This document shows positions 15,733-24,274 of a DNA stretch of 62,448 nt, piece after piece. Made by a program: the position numbers and the translations under genes. Where the stretch lies: the NCBI GenBank assembly GCA_963628765.1, contig CAVGFV010000099.1, forward strand, positions 1-62,448, in the 5' to 3' direction. This DNA is from Succinimonas sp963628765 (GTDB lineage: Bacteria > Pseudomonadota > Gammaproteobacteria > Enterobacterales > Succinivibrionaceae). Within the stretch, counting starts at the first letter, position 1. Every line of letters begins with the position of its first letter. The notes under the pieces were generated by a model, which made no database searches, had not been told where the DNA came from, and saw only the letters and a list, made by a program, of their open reading frames with translations.

Positions 15733-16806
15733 TTAGTTACGCTTTTTAAGAAGGTAGATACCAATGCCAAACATGATAATCGTTGGTGCTGTAGCCCCAA
15801 TGATGGCAGGAATACCATAAAAGACAGTAAATGGCGCTAAGATTTCGTTTACTGCATAGAAGGTAAAGCCTACGACAATACCTACCACGATTCTCGCTCC
15901 CATAGTAGCACTACGAAGCGGTCCAAAAATAGTGCTCGCTGCAAGTAATAGAATCACGAGAGTCATAAATGGAGTAATAAATTTTCTATAAAGATCCAAA
16001 TAATAGCGATCAGCTTTTTGACCATTTTGGGTTATATAGTCAATATAACTTAATAAACCACGAATAGAGAATTCATCGGCACCTACACCTACTACATCCA
16101 ACTTATCTGGAGTTAAATGCAGTTTCCAATCCACAGATGCTAAAAAGCCTGACTTAATTTCATCGTGACCATAGTTGTTGTACCATATTTCAGTCATGTG
16201 CCAATGGTCTTTGTCCCACACACCGCCACGAGCAATATAAGAGGACTGTAAGGTCTTAGGGTGGTTTTCAGAAAAATCATACCGAAAAACCATATCTAAG
16301 GAGCCATCACTAAGCACACGAGAAATATTGATAAAGGAATTTCCTTCACGAAACCAAATACCACGGCTAGTTACTGCAAGCTGGCCACTAGAGATCGCTT
16401 CGGTTCTCACGCTTTCAGCTTTCTTTTCTGCTTCAGGAACCGCAAATTCACCAAGACAAAAAACCAAGGCCACGGCAGGTAAGAGCCAAGTACAGGCACT
16501 AAGAACGATGCCCAGTCGAGACTTACCAAGGCTTTGCATCACGATAAGTTCGGAACTGGACGCGAGGTTACCTAAGGCGAGAACAGTACCTAAAAGTACG
16601 CCTAAAGGGAAAAACATACAAACTTGGCTTGGGACAGTCCAAGAAACATATTCAAGTATCGTATAGGCATCGTAATCGCCTCTACCCACGTTTCTTAACT
16701 GATCCACAAATTTAATAAGAGACGAAAGCGCCACAAGTCCAAAGGTGCACCCCAAAGACCAAGCTAGAACATTACGTCCTACGTAATTATCAACAACCTT
16801 AAACAT
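15733..16806 (-). CDS. lptG: LptG, LPS export ABC transporter permease
   Basis: LptG is an inner-membrane permease of the LptB2FGC complex that extracts LPS from the membrane. The 357-aa product has the family topology: helices near residues 15-35, 60-80 and 100-120, a periplasmic beta-jellyroll domain (about 135-265), and three C-terminal helices. Diagnostic stretches are FPLGVLLGTVLALGNLASSSELIVMQS (shown by LGNLASSSELIVMQSLG) and SRGIWFREGNSFINI. It overlaps lptF by 8 bp, indicating translational coupling. Confidence 0.94.
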   Translation of the reverse strand: MFKVVDNYVGRNVLAWSLGCTFGLVALSSLIKFVDQLRNVGRGDYDAYTILEYVSWTVPSQVCMFFPLGVLLGTVLALGNLASSSELIVMQSLGKSRLGIVLSACTWLLPAVALVFCLGEFAVPEAEKKAESVRTEAISSGQLAVTSRGIWFREGNSFINISRVLSDGSLDMVFRYDFSENHPKTLQSSYIARGGVWDKDHWHMTEIWYNNYGHDEIKSGFLASVDWKLHLTPDKLDVVGVGADEFSIRGLLSYIDYITQNGQKADRYYLDLYRKFITPFMTLVILLLAASTIFGPLRSATMGARIVVGIVVGFTFYAVNEILAPFTVFYGIPAIIGATAPTIIMFGIGIYLLKKRN

Positions 16807-17986
16807 TTGGAGCCTTTCTCTTCTTCATGCGATAACGGAGGCGATTACACCACTCGGTATCTAAGAGGTTAAATGGAATCACCATAAATATAGTGTAAAG
16901 AACCGGTATTAGCATGATTCCTGGAAATAGTGGGAAATGCTCACGGGAAATACTGGACTTTAAACCAAAGGCAAAGAGGTAATAGCTAAGATAAATCATG
17001 ATAGCTGGAAGTAGTTTCGCAAAGCGTCCCTGTCTTGGATTCACCATCGAAAGAGGTACCACCAGGAGAGCTAACACGATAACGCTAAAAGGTTGCACAA
17101 TACGCCACTCTAATTCGGCTTTTTCAGGAGCACCGGCTTTGTCTGACATGAGCTCTTTGGTAGACTTTGCGGAAACCTTACTTGGTTCATAACGCTTACT
17201 ACCTTCAGGAACTAGAGCCGTATATTCATCAAAGTAAGAACACCTGAATTGCTTTTTATTATTAGGACCTTCGTATCGAATGCCACGATTCAAAGTCAAC
17301 CACAAAAGATCATTACTGTCGTAATGTACATTGCCTTCATTAGCAATGGTTACTGATGGCGGAATATTTTTATTAGCATCCCCTTGAGACAAAATATAGA
17401 TTTGTTTCATAAGATCTCCAGACTTACTTTTTTTGATATGGTCTGGAACATTAGAAACCGAGTCCTTAGAATCTTCCATATCCTCGATATACACCACAGT
17501 ATCCATCAAAGATAAGAAGCGTCCGCTGTCTAAGGAAAACATAGCCGGATCACTTTTAGCACTATCTATAAGCTCTAAGGATTTCGCTTCACACCAAGGA
17601 GCTAAAACAAGGGTACAAGCACCATTTACGATAGCCGTTATCAAACTTAGAAAAAACACCATGGAGAGGATACGGTTTCTAGAGTAACCTGCAGAACGCA
17701 TCACAACCATTTCACTTTGAGAGCATAAAGATCCCATGGTAAGGAGGATGGCCAAAAATAGCGATAATGGCAACATAAAGTTCGCCATAGATGGCACAGA
17801 TAAACTCATAAGCTGAGTTACTAGTTCTGTAGGAATCTTTCCTCTTGAGGCTCTACTTATGAAAGAGATAAACGATTGGCTCATAAAAATCAGCATCAAA
17901 ATGCTGAAAATTACCACCTGAGTTTTTATGGTAGCTTTTAGTATATATTTCGAGATGGTTTTCACGGCGGCAACACTTATAAACAT
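16799..17986 (-). CDS. lptF: LptF, LPS export ABC transporter permease
   Basis: LptF is the partner permease of LptG. The 395-aa product shows KATIKTQVVIFSILMLIF, PLSLFLAILLTMGSLCSQ, then SEMVVMRSAGYSRNRI (coupling-helix region), a periplasmic domain and C-terminal helices including VIVLALLVVPLSMVNPRQGR. The start is uncertain. The ATG at 17986 has no Shine-Dalgarno and begins 3 nt after an 11-bp inverted repeat; an in-frame GTG at 17965 is an alternative. It precedes lptG with an 8-bp overlap. Confidence 0.93.
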   Translation of the reverse strand: MFISVAAVKTISKYILKATIKTQVVIFSILMLIFMSQSFISFISRASRGKIPTELVTQLMSLSVPSMANFMLPLSLFLAILLTMGSLCSQSEMVVMRSAGYSRNRILSMVFFLSLITAIVNGACTLVLAPWCEAKSLELIDSAKSDPAMFSLDSGRFLSLMDTVVYIEDMEDSKDSVSNVPDHIKKSKSGDLMKQIYILSQGDANKNIPPSVTIANEGNVHYDSNDLLWLTLNRGIRYEGPNNKKQFRCSYFDEYTALVPEGSKRYEPSKVSAKSTKELMSDKAGAPEKAELEWRIVQPFSVIVLALLVVPLSMVNPRQGRFAKLLPAIMIYLSYYLFAFGLKSSISREHFPLFPGIMLIPVLYTIFMVIPFNLLDTEWCNRLRYRMKKRKAPNV

Positions 17987-17989
17987 TAC

Positions 17990-18019
17990 AGAACCGGTAC
18001 TAATGAAAGTACCGGTTCT
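17990..18019. repeat. 11-bp inverted repeat abutting the lptF start
   Basis: AGAACCGGTAC (17990-18000) and its complement (18009-18019) flank an eight-base spacer and end 3 bp before the annotated lptF ATG. No T tract follows on minus. It could be a hairpin masking the lptF start, a weak terminator for tmk-holB, or a repressor operator. Confidence 0.7.
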
Positions 18020-18143
18020 TATTTTAGCATGATTTAAAATGGGTACAGATATTCACAATATCATCTATGACTCAGATCTTTTATCTTAGCTTCTCAATCC
18101 TAATAAAAAGCTATTTTTTTCTGAATACTAGATCCGTATTTTC

Positions 18144-19112
18144 TTAAGAGCGCCCTACTAGAATACTTATCCAAGATATCATTTGTAACCTTTGAATAAG
18201 AGAAATCTTCATGCCTGGCACTTTCTTGAGTGCTATTAAACGCCCTTGCGCTTCTTTTAGAGAATCCACATCGATTTCGGCAATCTTGTTCACTAAATCA
18301 GGATAAGCCCCAAGAAGGCAAAGTAATTCCTTGTGGCCACCATTTTCAATAACCATAGCATCGCGAATTACGGTGTATAAGAAGCTATAGATATATTCAC
18401 TTTCAGAAAGAGAATCCACCAAGAAATCCGCTAAATCGCTTTCGAGAGCTTGACCTAAAAAGACGCGGTTTAATAACTCAGCACCTTCGCGAAACTTATC
18501 CCCGATACCATCATTTACAAAAGACAAGGCTTTTAATGGGGAGTTTCCACTGATAAAGATCTCTAACCGATAATCTTGATTCTTCCCTGTTGCATTAACA
18601 ATGAAATCGTTCATCTCTTTTAGAGGTGGGATAACTACTGGGATTCTCATGGTTCTACTCATGATGGTCGGTAGTAGAGAACGTACATTACCCGAACTTA
18701 AAATCAAGAGTGAAGACTCTGGCGGTTCTTCGAGAGTTTTTAAAAGAGCATTCTGAGCTGCGATAGTCATGGTTTCGGCTTCATTTATATAAAGCACCTT
18801 ACCATGATTATTAGCGGGAGTTTTTTCTAAGATCTGGGTACCCTTACGCACCTCATCGATACCGATACTAGAACCATCACCACGAGACAGCTCTAAAAAG
18901 TCGGAATGGGTACCAGCTTTAAGCATGGAACAACTATGACAAGTGCAATTATCAGCATGGTTTTCTTGGCAAAGATAGCGGCGGGAAATTTCCCGGGCAA
19001 GATCGCTACCCCCAAGACCATCAGCAGCACAGATCAATAAGGCATGCGGAACGCGGCTTTGTTCCTGCATTTCAGAAAATATATTTAGTGCTGGAATCAG
19101 CCAATTATACAT
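18144..19112 (-). CDS. holB: HolB, DNA polymerase III delta-prime subunit
   Basis: Delta-prime is the stator of the clamp loader that places the beta clamp on DNA. The 322-aa product has the non-functional P-loop region of the family (LLICAADGLGGSDLA), a zinc-binding cysteine set (CQENHADNCTCHSC), and AETMTIAAQNALLKTLEEPP, followed by LLPTIMSR near the sensor site. It overlaps tmk by 16 bp, as often seen in gammaproteobacteria. Confidence 0.93.
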   Translation of the reverse strand: MYNWLIPALNIFSEMQEQSRVPHALLICAADGLGGSDLAREISRRYLCQENHADNCTCHSCSMLKAGTHSDFLELSRGDGSSIGIDEVRKGTQILEKTPANNHGKVLYINEAETMTIAAQNALLKTLEEPPESSLLILSSGNVRSLLPTIMSRTMRIPVVIPPLKEMNDFIVNATGKNQDYRLEIFISGNSPLKALSFVNDGIGDKFREGAELLNRVFLGQALESDLADFLVDSLSESEYIYSFLYTVIRDAMVIENGGHKELLCLLGAYPDLVNKIAEIDVDSLKEAQGRLIALKKVPGMKISLIQRLQMISWISILVGRS

Positions 19113-19738
19113 GAGGACTCCAAAACTTTTCTTAGCATCGCAGTAACCTCTGAAACAGGAGGTTCGGCATTGATAATCTTGATGCGATCAGGATTCTTTT
19201 TGGCTTCTTCAAGGAATACCGCCCGGACTCTTTGGAAAAAATCGATTTTTTCTTGTTCAAAGCGGTCAAAAGCTCCACGCTTACCTGCTCTTTCAAGACC
19301 AATTTTCTGGTCTAAGTCCATAAGCAAGGTGAGATCTGGGTAAAAGTCACCTAAAACCGCATTTCTGATAGTAGAAATTTGGGTTCTTGAAATACCGCGG
19401 CCGCCACCTTGGTAAGCCACGGTAGAAAGATCATGGCGATCACCGATAACATATTTACCGCTATTAAGAGCTGGAATAATCACGGTATTAACCAACTGGA
19501 CACGGGCCGCATACATCAAAAGGAGTTCCGACTCTGGGCAAAGTACATCTCTTTCATCGATTTCCTTAAGGATATTACGCATCTTTTCTGCAAGAGGGGT
19601 CCCGCCAGGTTCTCTGGTTAAAATAATATTTTCCTCAGAAACTCCATGTTCCATAAGATATTTTTTAACTTCATTCACCATGGTGCTTTTACCTGCACCT
19701 TCGCTACCTTCGATAACGATAAATTTTCCCTTGCTCAT
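19097..19738 (-). CDS. tmk: Tmk, thymidylate kinase
   Basis: Tmk phosphorylates dTMP to dTDP. The 213-aa product has the P-loop FIVIEGSEGAGKST near residues 6-19, the substrate motif TREPGGTPLAEKMR, the DR motif VIGDRHDLSTVAYQGGGRG and LTLLMDLD. It lies 35 bp after mltG and overlaps holB, forming the classic mltG-tmk-holB unit. Confidence 0.96.
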   Translation of the reverse strand: MSKGKFIVIEGSEGAGKSTMVNEVKKYLMEHGVSEENIILTREPGGTPLAEKMRNILKEIDERDVLCPESELLLMYAARVQLVNTVIIPALNSGKYVIGDRHDLSTVAYQGGGRGISRTQISTIRNAVLGDFYPDLTLLMDLDQKIGLERAGKRGAFDRFEQEKIDFFQRVRAVFLEEAKKNPDRIKIINAEPPVSEVTAMLRKVLESSCIIG

Positions 19739-19773
19739 GTTGTAATTCCCACAAATTCTAGCTGATAACCTAA

Positions 19774-21081
19774 CTACTTAATCTCAATTTCCGAATTTAA
19801 AGGTGCCTCTTTAGATGGAGATTCAGTTTCCGTTTTAACAGCATCTTTGGATTTAACTTCACCTTCAGATTTATTTTTATCTTCGGCTTTAGTATCAACT
19901 TCGGTTTTAGACTTATCTTCGACCTCTACATTAGCCTCAGATTTACTTTCAGCTTCGGATTTTGCCTTATCTTCAGGTTTGGTTTCGTCTTTAGGCTTAG
20001 CACCTTCTTCTGTTTTTAATTTATTGGTAGTAGCTGGATTTAACAAGCTCTCCTTATATTCTTTTACAGATTTGCGGTAATCTAAAACCGCTTTCTGATG
20101 CTCGATATCTGTTTCAGAAAACACATGCCCTTCTCTACTATCAGGTCCCTTCGCCACAAAATATAAATAAGGCGTGTCATCAGGATGAAGAGCTGCATCT
20201 ATGGCATCTCTACCAGGAGCCGCAATCGGGGTTGGGGGAAGTCCCTGTATTACATAAGTATTATAAGGATTCACATCCGTTAAAAAGCTCTTATAAATCT
20301 TGCCCTTGTAACGATCTTTCACTCCATAGATCACGGTAGGATCTGTTTGGAGCTTCATGCCCTTACGAAGTCTATTCACAAATACCGAGGCTACTTGCGG
20401 GCGTTCTGAAGCCACTGCAGATTCTTTTTCAATAATAGAAGCCATTATCAAAGCTTCATAAGAAGAGGCATACGGCAAATTCTCTGCCCGTTTTTTATAG
20501 GCCACCTCAAGATAATCCTTTTCAGCTTTATAAGCTCTTTTAAGGATGGATAAATCTGTATCCCCGATACTAAAGGTATAGGTATCAGGTAAAAAGAGAC
20601 CTTCCAGATTTTTATGACCATCGAGGTCTAGAAGCTTTGCAAGGTCAGTTTCGGTAGTACCTTCAGGGATCTCATGCTTTAAATTTTGATTATTTTTCAA
20701 GGTCTCTAGCATATCGCTTACTCGAGTACCTTCAAGTAAAGTTATCTGATAGGATTTGGTTTTACCAGATATAAAAAGTTCCAAGATGGTTCTTACTTGA
20801 GCGTGAGCTGGGATTTCATAAATACCAGCCTTAAGGCCTAGTAAATTCGGATTTTGACGCATCCATAGCTTCAAAATATGTGGTTCAAAGCTATTTTCAA
20901 AAATATTCTGAAGAACAGCTCCAGCGCGATCACCTTTCTTTACTTCAAATAATGTAGGTGTCTCGATAGTAGTTTTTGCTGTTTCAATTTTCCAAAAGTG
21001 GAAGCCTAAAAAGGCGGCTCCTACCACACTGAAACAGAAGATAAGAATAATCAGAAAACCCGATATGTATCTCATGGTCAC
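19774..21081 (-). CDS. mltG: MltG, endolytic murein transglycosylase with Lys/Glu-rich tail
   Basis: MltG cuts nascent glycan strands and is tied to the end of peptidoglycan chain synthesis. An N-terminal transmembrane helix (about 8-28) precedes a LysM-like region and the YceG catalytic domain, with the expected catalytic glutamate at E218 (ALIMASIIEKES) and LQTDPTVIYGVKDRY and GLPPTPIAAPGRDAI. From about residue 350 to the end the protein carries an extra tail of about 85 residues built almost wholly from K, E, D, S, T and A in a loosely repeating pattern. This tail is not part of the usual family. It would be periplasmic. Confidence 0.93.
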   Translation of the reverse strand: MTMRYISGFLIILIFCFSVVGAAFLGFHFWKIETAKTTIETPTLFEVKKGDRAGAVLQNIFENSFEPHILKLWMRQNPNLLGLKAGIYEIPAHAQVRTILELFISGKTKSYQITLLEGTRVSDMLETLKNNQNLKHEIPEGTTETDLAKLLDLDGHKNLEGLFLPDTYTFSIGDTDLSILKRAYKAEKDYLEVAYKKRAENLPYASSYEALIMASIIEKESAVASERPQVASVFVNRLRKGMKLQTDPTVIYGVKDRYKGKIYKSFLTDVNPYNTYVIQGLPPTPIAAPGRDAIDAALHPDDTPYLYFVAKGPDSREGHVFSETDIEHQKAVLDYRKSVKEYKESLLNPATTNKLKTEEGAKPKDETKPEDKAKSEAESKSEANVEVEDKSKTEVDTKAEDKNKSEGEVKSKDAVKTETESPSKEAPLNSEIEIK

Positions 21082-21130
21082 TCCGATACAAAGTGCTTGA
21101 TACTAGTAATTTACCTAAAAGCTTTTTTGA

Positions 21131-21154
21131 AAAAAAGAGCGGGTACCCCCGCTC
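21131..21154 (-). terminator. intrinsic terminator after valS
   Basis: GAGCGGG/CCCGCTC with a TACC loop (21137-21143 with 21148-21154), followed on minus by seven T. It starts 20 bp past the valS stop and separates valS from mltG. Confidence 0.9.
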
Positions 21155-21173
21155 CTTTATTAGACATTAAAGA

Positions 21174-24035
21174 TTATAAGCTTTCAATAACCTTTTTCTG
21201 TTCCAAAAGCTTAGCCAGGCTTGCTTCAAAGCCAGGAAGCTTTTCTTTTTCCTTTGCAATAACTGCTTCAGGAGCTTTTGAGGTAAACGCTGGATTTGCA
21301 AGCTTGTTGTTAACTCTTGCAATTTCATCATTCACATGCTTAATTTCCTTTTCCAGTCTTGCAAGTTCCGCTTCCTTATCAAGAACGCCAGCCATTGGGA
21401 ACAAGATTTCACTGTTACCAACGATGACCGCAATTGATGGAGGAAGTTCTGACTCTACAGGAACTACTGCTTCAAGATTTGCTAATACATCAACGAAACC
21501 TGAGTTTCTGTTGATGATATCCATCTCTTCAGAAGAACCTCTCATATAAGGAGTAAGTTTCTTAGCTGGAGAAAGGTTCTTTTCCGCACGGAAATTACGT
21601 ACCGCAACAATGAAGTCCTTAATGTAGTTCTGCTCTCTTAAAGCTACTTCATCAACACTATAGTCGGTAACTTCAGGATAGCTCTGAAGCATAATAGTGT
21701 CACCATCCTTGTAATCTCTTACTAAAGGAGCAATAGACTTGTAAATTTCCTCAGTAATGTAAGGCATTATTGGGTGCGCAAGACGAAGAGTAACTTCAAG
21801 CACTTCAAGAAGGTTATAAATGGTAGCGTTCTTTTGCTTACTGGTTACTGAACCATTCTTACTATTAAGAACAGGCTTAGTGAGCTCAATGTACCAGTCA
21901 CAGAGTTCATTCCAAATAAACTCATATAAAGCGCTAGCAGCGAGGTCAAAACGATAACCATCGAAAGCTACCCTCACATCCTTAATGCAGAGAGCCAACT
22001 TACTTCTGATATAACGATCCGGAAGGGAATAGTCTTCTTCTAAAGGCTTGGTTATTTCAAGACCTTCGGCATTCATCAAAGCATATCTACTTGCGTTCCA
22101 AAGCTTATTACAGAAGTTTCTATAGCCTTCAAGACGCTTCATATCCCAATTGATATCACGACCGGTAGAAGCTAAAGCTGCAAGGGTGAAACGTAAAGCA
22201 TCAGTACCATGAGCTTCGATACCATTAGGGAACTGCTTTTCAGTTCTCTTGGCAATCTTAGCAGCCTTCTGAGGTTGCATCATGTTCTTGGTACGTTTAC
22301 CTAAGAGTCCTTCAAGAGAAATACCATCGATCATATCAAGAGGATCGAGGACATTACCCTTAGACTTACTCATCTTCTGACCTTCTTCATCTCTGATAAG
22401 GCCAGTAACGTAAACGGTACGGAAAGGAACTTGAGGTTTACCATCTTTATCCTTGATAAAGTGCATGGTCATCATGATCATTCTAGCAACCCAGAAGAAA
22501 ATGATATCGAAACCAGTTACAAGGACATTGGTAGGATGGAACATTTCAAGTTCAGGAGTCTTCTTAGGCCAACCTAATGTTGAGAAAGTCCATAGACCAG
22601 ATGAAAACCAGGTATCAAGAACGTCTTCGTCTTGCTTTAATACAACATCAGGTCCTAAATGGTTCTGGCTTCTAACTTCTTCTTCGTTATGAGCTACATA
22701 AACCTTTCCATTTTGGTCGTACCAAGCAGGAATTCTATGCCCCCACCAAAGCTGACGAGAAATACACCAATCGCGGATATCACGCATCCAAGAGAAGTAC
22801 ATGTTTTCATACTGCTTTGGAACAAAGGTGATATCGCCATTTTCAACAGCTTCAATAGCAGGCTTTGCGAGAATGCCAGCACGAACATACCATTGGTCAG
22901 TTAGCATTGGTTCAATAGGTACGCCACCTCTATCACCATATGGCTGCATTAGAGTATGGTCTTCAATTTTTACCAAATAACCGGCTTCTTTAAGATCCTG
23001 AACCATAACGTCACGGGCTTCGTAACGATCAAGTCCCTGATACTTTTCAGGAATTTCCGAACTATAGATATCAGAAGCTTCGCCGTTAGTGTTGAATACT
23101 TCAGCTTCTTTTCTGATATGAGCATCTTCGGTAAGTACGTTGATCATTGGTAAAGCATGGCGTTTACCAACTTCATTATCATTAAAGTCATGTGCAGGAG
23201 TAATCTTCACACAACCAGTACCCTTAGTCATATCAGCGTGTTCATCGCCGATAACAGGGATTTCACGACCAACTAACGGAATAATAACCTTAGAGCCAAT
23301 AAGATCACGATATCTTGGATCTGCACTGTTAACAGCAACTGCAGTATCACCTAAAAGGGTTTCTGGACGTGTAGTCGCTACTACTAGGTAATCTAAACCT
23401 TCAGAAGTCTTCTTACCACCGGCAAGAGGATAGCGGATATGCCACATGCTCCCCTTAACTTCCTTGTTTTCAACTTCCAGGTCACTTATCGCTGTGCGTA
23501 ACTTTGGATCCCAGTTTACGAGTCTCTTACCACGATAAATTAAGTCTTCGTTGTATAAACGAATGAATACTTCCTGAACGGCTTCAGAAAGACCTTCATC
23601 CATGGTAAAACGTTCACGATCCCAATCTACAGAATCACCTAAACGGCGCATCTGTCTTGTAATGGTGCCACCTGATTCTTCTTTCCAGGCCCAAATCTTA
23701 TCAATAAAGGCATCACGACCATAATCAAGACGAGTCTTACCTTCTTCAGCAGCAATCTTTCTTTCCACAACCATCTGAGTTGCAATACCAGCGTGATCGG
23801 TACCAGCCTGCCAAAGAGTATTATCGCCCTGCATTCTATGATAACGAATCAAGATATCCATGATGGTCTGTTGGAACGCATGCCCCATATGAAGTGAACC
23901 GGTAACATTCGGTGGAGGCAAACATATGCAATATGATGGGCGAGTCGGATCCATGTTAGGTTTAAAGAATCCTGATTTTTCCCAGGTCTGATAAATGGCC
24001 TGTTCTATCGCATTAGGGTTATATGTCTTTTCCAT
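21174..24035 (-). CDS. valS: ValS, valyl-tRNA synthetase
   Basis: A class I synthetase charging tRNA-Val. The 953-aa length is standard. The signature HIGH box appears as NVTGSLHMGHAF near residue 45 and the KMSKS box as GQKMSKSKGNVLDP. The editing domain has VVATTRPETLLGDTAVAV. The C terminus carries the ValS coiled-coil arm (KEAELARLEKEIKHVNDEI). It is transcribed alone with a strong terminator. In E. coli holC precedes valS; no holC is present on either side here. Confidence 0.97.
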   Translation of the reverse strand: MEKTYNPNAIEQAIYQTWEKSGFFKPNMDPTRPSYCICLPPPNVTGSLHMGHAFQQTIMDILIRYHRMQGDNTLWQAGTDHAGIATQMVVERKIAAEEGKTRLDYGRDAFIDKIWAWKEESGGTITRQMRRLGDSVDWDRERFTMDEGLSEAVQEVFIRLYNEDLIYRGKRLVNWDPKLRTAISDLEVENKEVKGSMWHIRYPLAGGKKTSEGLDYLVVATTRPETLLGDTAVAVNSADPRYRDLIGSKVIIPLVGREIPVIGDEHADMTKGTGCVKITPAHDFNDNEVGKRHALPMINVLTEDAHIRKEAEVFNTNGEASDIYSSEIPEKYQGLDRYEARDVMVQDLKEAGYLVKIEDHTLMQPYGDRGGVPIEPMLTDQWYVRAGILAKPAIEAVENGDITFVPKQYENMYFSWMRDIRDWCISRQLWWGHRIPAWYDQNGKVYVAHNEEEVRSQNHLGPDVVLKQDEDVLDTWFSSGLWTFSTLGWPKKTPELEMFHPTNVLVTGFDIIFFWVARMIMMTMHFIKDKDGKPQVPFRTVYVTGLIRDEEGQKMSKSKGNVLDPLDMIDGISLEGLLGKRTKNMMQPQKAAKIAKRTEKQFPNGIEAHGTDALRFTLAALASTGRDINWDMKRLEGYRNFCNKLWNASRYALMNAEGLEITKPLEEDYSLPDRYIRSKLALCIKDVRVAFDGYRFDLAASALYEFIWNELCDWYIELTKPVLNSKNGSVTSKQKNATIYNLLEVLEVTLRLAHPIMPYITEEIYKSIAPLVRDYKDGDTIMLQSYPEVTDYSVDEVALREQNYIKDFIVAVRNFRAEKNLSPAKKLTPYMRGSSEEMDIINRNSGFVDVLANLEAVVPVESELPPSIAVIVGNSEILFPMAGVLDKEAELARLEKEIKHVNDEIARVNNKLANPAFTSKAPEAVIAKEKEKLPGFEASLAKLLEQKKVIESL

Positions 24036-24222
24036 TATGATCTTCTTTATGCTACATATTCAAACAGCACAGCTTCCCACTGATGCATAAAAGCAATTCG
24101 GAATTTCTATGTCTGCTGATGCCTTGATCTTTTACTCAAGGCTCATTAAAAACAATTTTATGGGTATTTTACTCTAAAAGTAGCGCAAAATCACGTAACA
24201 CTGAAGATAGGCACTTAAGACG

Positions 24223-24248
24223 AAAAAAGGAGCATCGCTGCTCCTTTT
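24223..24248 (-). terminator. intrinsic terminator after pilY1
   Basis: AAAAGGAGC/GCTCCTTTT (24225-24233 with 24240-24248) with a six-base loop and a T tract on minus, 26 bp after the pilY1 stop. The rest of 24036-24222, upstream of valS, shows nothing I can assign. Confidence 0.85.
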
Positions 24249-24274
24249 ATTAAAATTAAAACAATCTCTTTAAA

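Noticed and set aside
19847..20080. Plus-strand Ser/Leu-rich frame opposite the mltG tail
   Set aside because: Antisense of the Lys/Glu-rich repeat; its composition is a direct consequence of the repeat.
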